Shown here: piece after piece, positions 49,885-52,569 of the stretch
Position numbering within the stretch: the first letter of the stretch is position 1
How the letters are laid out: each line of letters starts with the position of its first letter
Assembly (NCBI GenBank): GCA_028866435.1
Contig: JAGWIC010000011.1
Span: forward strand, 1 to 52,569
DNA length: 52,569 bases
Source of the DNA: Lysobacteraceae bacterium
Lineage (GTDB): Bacteria; Pseudomonadota; Gammaproteobacteria; Xanthomonadales; Rhodanobacteraceae
Reading direction: 5' to 3'
The notes under the pieces: generated by a model
Seen by the model: only the letters and a program-made list of their open reading frames with translations
Database searches by the model: none
Told to the model about the DNA's origin: nothing
Position numbers and translations under genes: made by a program

Positions 49885-50675
49885 GGCGTGCCGAACAACC
49901 TGCGCAGTTCGGCGCCGGGATCCGCGGCGCGCATGAATGCCTCTCCCACCAGGAACGCCTGGATGCCGCCCTCGCGCAACCGCGCCACATCCTCCGGCGT
50001 GTGGATCCCCGACTCGGCCACCAGCACGCGGTCGTATTCGATCAGCTCCTGCAGCGCCAACGAGGTCTCCAGCGCGGTCTCGAAGTTGCGCAGGTTGCGG
50101 TTGTTGACGCCGATCAGCGGCACCGGCAGGGCCATGGCACGCTCCAGCTCTTCCTCGTCGTGCACCTCGCACAGCACATCCAGGTCGAGCTCCGCCGCCT
50201 GCAGCGAAAGCTCCAGCAGCAGGTCGTCGTCCAGCGCCGCGACGATCAGCAGGATGCAATCGGCGCCGATCGCGCGGGCTTCATGGACCTGGTACGGGTC
50301 GATGGTGAAATCCTTGCGCAGCAGGGGCAGCGAACACGCCGCACGCGCCTGCTGCAGGAACGCCTCGCTGCCCTGGAAAAAGTCGCTGTCGGTGAGCACC
50401 GAAAGGCAGGCGGCGCCGCCAGCCTCGTAGCTCCTGGCGATGGCAACCGGGTCGAAATCGGCCCGGATCACGCCCTTGCTGGGGCTGGCCTTCTTCACTT
50501 CGGCGATCACCGCCGGCAGGCCATGGGCGATCTTCGCCTCGATCGCCGCGGCAAAGCCGCGGGTACCGGGCAGGTCGGCAATGCGCGCCGTCAGCTCCGC
50601 CAGCGGCAACTTGTTCCGGCGTTCGGCAATCTCTTCCGCCTTGCGGGCAAGAATGCGATTGAGGATGTCGGTCAT
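49881..50675 (-). CDS. trpC: Indole-3-glycerol phosphate synthase
   Basis: This 264-residue TIM-barrel enzyme converts CdRP to indole-3-glycerol phosphate, the fourth step of tryptophan synthesis. The signature [15 protein letters not shown] holds the catalytic Lys and Glu-Ser region; [25 protein letters not shown] and [13 protein letters not shown] follow. It is monofunctional, not fused to TrpF. ATG 50675 is the clear start ([16 protein letters not shown]). It lies 89 bases after trpD in the same operon and overlaps a phosphatase gene at its 3' end. Confidence 0.96.
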   Translation of the reverse strand: MTDILNRILARKAEEIAERRNKLPLAELTARIADLPGTRGFAAAIEAKIAHGLPAVIAEVKKASPSKGVIRADFDPVAIARSYEAGGAACLSVLTDSDFFQGSEAFLQQARAACSLPLLRKDFTIDPYQVHEARAIGADCILLIVAALDDDLLLELSLQAAELDLDVLCEVHDEEELERAMALPVPLIGVNNRNLRNFETALETSLALQELIEYDRVLVAESGIHTPEDVARLREGGIQAFLVGEAFMRAADPGAELRRLFGTP

Positions 50676-50764
50676 GGCATCTCGCTCGTTGGTCTGTGGG
50701 CGCATCGTATGCGCGATCGGGCTGGTGGTGTAAGCACCACGCCCAGGCAGGCGCGGCGGCGCGG

Positions 50765-51847
50765 CTAGATCGCGCCGGACAGGCGTCGCGTGGCCGCCAC
50801 GAAGGCCTCCATTTTCGCATGCGCGGCGCCGCTGGCAATCGTGCGACGCGCCAGCTCGATGCCCGCGCCGATCGAGCTGGCGCAATCGGCCGCGTACAGG
50901 GCCGCGCCGGCATTCAGGCAGACGATGTCGTGCGGCACGCCCGCGCGGCCCTGCAGCGCTTCGAGCAGCATCGCCAGCGACTGCTCCACCCCCTCCACCC
51001 GCAGGTTGCGGCTGGACGCCATCGCCAGGCCGAAATCCTCCGGTTCGACCTCGTATTCGCGCACCACCCCATCGCGCAGCTCGCCGACCAGGGTCGCCGC
51101 ACCGAGTGAAATCTCGTCCATGCCGTCGCGTCCCCAGACCACCAGCGCATGCCTGGCGCCGAGCGCCTGCAGCACGCGGATCTGGATGCCGACCAGGTCG
51201 GGATGAAACACCCCCATCAGGATATTGGGCGCATCGGCCGGGTTGGTCAGCGGGCCGAGGATATTGAACAGCGTGCGTACGCCCATCTCCTTGCGCACCG
51301 GCGCCACCACTTTCATGGCCGGATGATGGTTCGGCGCGAACATGAAGCCGATGCCGGTCTCGGCCATGCACTTGGCCACCTGCAGCGGACTCAGGTCGAT
51401 CGAGGCACCCAGCGCCTCCAGCACGTCCGCGCTGCCGGACTTCGACGACACGCTGCGTCCGCCATGCTTGGCCACCCGCGCGCCCGCCGCCGCCGCCACG
51501 AACATCGCGGCGGTGGAGATGTTGAAACTCGAGGCGCCATCGCCGCCGGTGCCGACGATGTCGAGCAGGTGCTCCCTGCCGGTCGCCGCGCCAGCGTGGG
51601 CATCGGCTTCGTCCAGCGGCACCTTGGCCGACAGCTCGCGCATCACCCGCGCCGCGCCGGTGATCTCGCCGATGGTCTCCTTCTTCACCCGCAGGCCGGT
51701 GATGATCGCCGCCGTCATCAGCGGGCTCACCTCGCCGCGCATGATCTGGCGCATCAGCGCGATCATCTCGTCGTGGAAGATCTCGCGGTGCTCGATCGTG
51801 CGCTGCAGGGCCTCCTGCGGCGTGATGGTGATCTCGTGCCGGTTCAT
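50765..51847 (-). CDS. trpD: Anthranilate phosphoribosyltransferase
   Basis: This 360-residue enzyme transfers the phosphoribosyl group of PRPP to anthranilate. The PRPP-binding motif is [14 protein letters not shown], followed by [20 protein letters not shown], both diagnostic. The enzyme is monofunctional, not fused to TrpG. ATG 51847 overlaps the trpG stop by 4 bases (ATGA), so translation is coupled. The order trpG-trpD-trpC is common among gammaproteobacteria of the Xanthomonas and Pseudomonas type. The C-terminal 25 residues are longer than minimal. Confidence 0.96.
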   Translation of the reverse strand: MNRHEITITPQEALQRTIEHREIFHDEMIALMRQIMRGEVSPLMTAAIITGLRVKKETIGEITGAARVMRELSAKVPLDEADAHAGAATGREHLLDIVGTGGDGASSFNISTAAMFVAAAAGARVAKHGGRSVSSKSGSADVLEALGASIDLSPLQVAKCMAETGIGFMFAPNHHPAMKVVAPVRKEMGVRTLFNILGPLTNPADAPNILMGVFHPDLVGIQIRVLQALGARHALVVWGRDGMDEISLGAATLVGELRDGVVREYEVEPEDFGLAMASSRNLRVEGVEQSLAMLLEALQGRAGVPHDIVCLNAGAALYAADCASSIGAGIELARRTIASGAAHAKMEAFVAATRRLSGAI

Positions 51848-52443
51848 GCCGCCAGCTTCCGCCGCGGCAGGCCGAGGAAATTCGCCAGCATGTCGTGGCC
51901 GTGCTGGGTGAGGATGGACTCGGGGTGGAACTGCACGCCCTCCACCGGCAGGGTCTTGTGGCGCAGGCCCATGATCTCGTCGAGGCTACCGTCCGCGTGC
52001 TCCGTCCACGCCGTCACCTCAAGGCAATCCGGCAGCGAACCCTGCTCCACCACCAGCGAGTGGTAGCGCGTGGCCTCGAACGGATCCGGCAAGCCGGCGA
52101 ACACGCCCTGGCCGCGGTGGCGCACCGGCGAGGTCTTGCCGTGCATGATCCGCTTGGCGCGGATCACCTTGCCGCCGAACGCCTGGCCGATCGCCTGGTG
52201 GCCGAGGCACACACCGAACACCGGAACCTCGCCCGACAACTCGCGCAGCACCTCCAGCGACACCCCCGCGTCATCCGGCGTGCCCGGCCCCGGCGAGATC
52301 ATGACGTGCGAAGGCTTGAGCGCGCGGATGCCGGCCACGTCCAGCGCGTCGTTGCGCACCACCTTCACCTCCTGCCCCAGCTCGCCCAGGTACTGCACAA
52401 GGTTGTAGGTGAAGCTGTCGTAGTTGTCGATCATCAGGAGCAT
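51844..52443 (-). CDS. trpG: Anthranilate synthase glutamine amidotransferase subunit
   Basis: This 199-residue class I amidotransferase releases ammonia from glutamine for TrpE, the first step of tryptophan synthesis; in many bacteria it also serves PabB. The catalytic Cys is in [13 protein letters not shown] and the His-Glu pair in [12 protein letters not shown]; the N-terminal [17 protein letters not shown] is typical. ATG 52443 (MLLMIDNYD) is chosen over 52461. It overlaps trpD by 4 bases. TrpE is not in the window and would lie upstream on this strand. Confidence 0.96.
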   Translation of the reverse strand: MLLMIDNYDSFTYNLVQYLGELGQEVKVVRNDALDVAGIRALKPSHVMISPGPGTPDDAGVSLEVLRELSGEVPVFGVCLGHQAIGQAFGGKVIRAKRIMHGKTSPVRHRGQGVFAGLPDPFEATRYHSLVVEQGSLPDCLEVTAWTEHADGSLDEIMGLRHKTLPVEGVQFHPESILTQHGHDMLANFLGLPRRKLAA

Positions 52444-52536
52444 GAAAAGCGCCGCCGTCACGGAAAAACGTCATCTTGCCATGATAGCCGGACCGCCGCC
52501 GGCGGTGCCCGCGCCCGGGCATTGCCCGGCAGCCCA

Positions 52537-52569
52537 TCACACCTCCAGCCGGTCGTCCGGCCGCGCCAC
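52537..52569 (-). CDS. Possible 3' end of an upstream minus-strand gene (truncated)
   Basis: Reading from the right edge, the minus strand is open for ten codons (ending VARPDDRLEV) and stops at TGA 52539-52537. It may be the C-terminus of the gene preceding trpG, for instance trpE or an inserted neighbour, but the fragment is too short to identify and could be chance. A GC-rich hairpin (about 52511-52531) follows it. Confidence 0.3.
   Translation of the reverse strand: MARPDDRLEV

Overview
The window reads as chromosomal DNA of a high-GC gammaproteobacterium of the Xanthomonadales (Lysobacterales), most likely Rhodanobacteraceae (Rhodanobacter, Dyella, Luteibacter or Frateuria type). The clues are the Xanthomonas-like PhoP/PhoQ pair with a PepSY gene in front, the TrpRS with a C-terminal extension, the trpG-trpD-trpC order, DUF6348/DUF6630-type genes, the very high GC content and short GTAG-headed extragenic palindromes. 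No phage, plasmid, insertion sequence, CRISPR array or toxin island is visible. Genus placement is inference.

Layout. 0-3.1 kb: two membrane proteins (DUF2306, DUF4386) and a LytS/LytTR two-component pair. 3.1-6.7 kb, minus strand: DUF6348 protein, YgjP-like metallopeptidase, trpS, arginase. 6.7-11.9 kb: a gene-poor stretch that carries azurin (plus strand) and, facing it, an outer-membrane protein fusing a monoheme cytochrome c to a porin barrel (Cyc2-like). Both have candidate FNR-type promoter architecture. 11.9-15.4 kb, minus strand: Skp/OmpH chaperone, tRNA-Thr(TGT), SPOR protein, coaX and birA. 15.6-22.7 kb: small secreted protein, mtfA, phoQ-phoP-PepSY, dusA, ferredoxin-NADP reductase, DUF456, hemolysin III family. 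23-27.6 kb: FAD-binding protein with an in-frame minisatellite, cardiolipin synthase, membrane protein, pncA, PIN protein. 27.9-32.3 kb: an unknown protein and a PD40 beta-propeller protein, divergent from a membrane-anchored winged-helix/TolB/TPR regulator. 32.4-40 kb: HAD hydrolase, DUF6630, trmO, a low-GC AraC regulator, GNAT, a pilin-like small protein, a KirBac potassium channel and a carboxylesterase. 40-45.1 kb: chaC, a candidate small RNA, an M14 peptidase, small proteins, a ZIP transporter, an EthD-like protein and a lipoprotein. 45.2-52.6 kb: large M16 peptidase, trmL, HAD-IB phosphatase and the trpC-trpD-trpG cluster.

Most interesting points. (1) The Cyc2-like cytochrome-porin lies close to azurin. 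A periplasmic blue copper protein and a surface fused cytochrome-porin are the two ends of the known Cyc2-rusticyanin iron oxidation route, so this locus could be an extracellular electron-transfer module. A perfect TTGAC-N4-GTCAA palindrome sits about 41 bp upstream of a plausible start point of the cytochrome-porin gene. (2) The azurin has Cys at position 114, the second-sphere residue next to the copper ligand Cys112. (3) Four REP-like palindromes lie at gene ends, and their GTAG/CTAC feet supply the TAG stop codons of seven genes; at three of the four, both converging genes stop inside the same palindrome. (4) A plus-strand three-hairpin element ending in an intrinsic terminator looks like an orphan small RNA.
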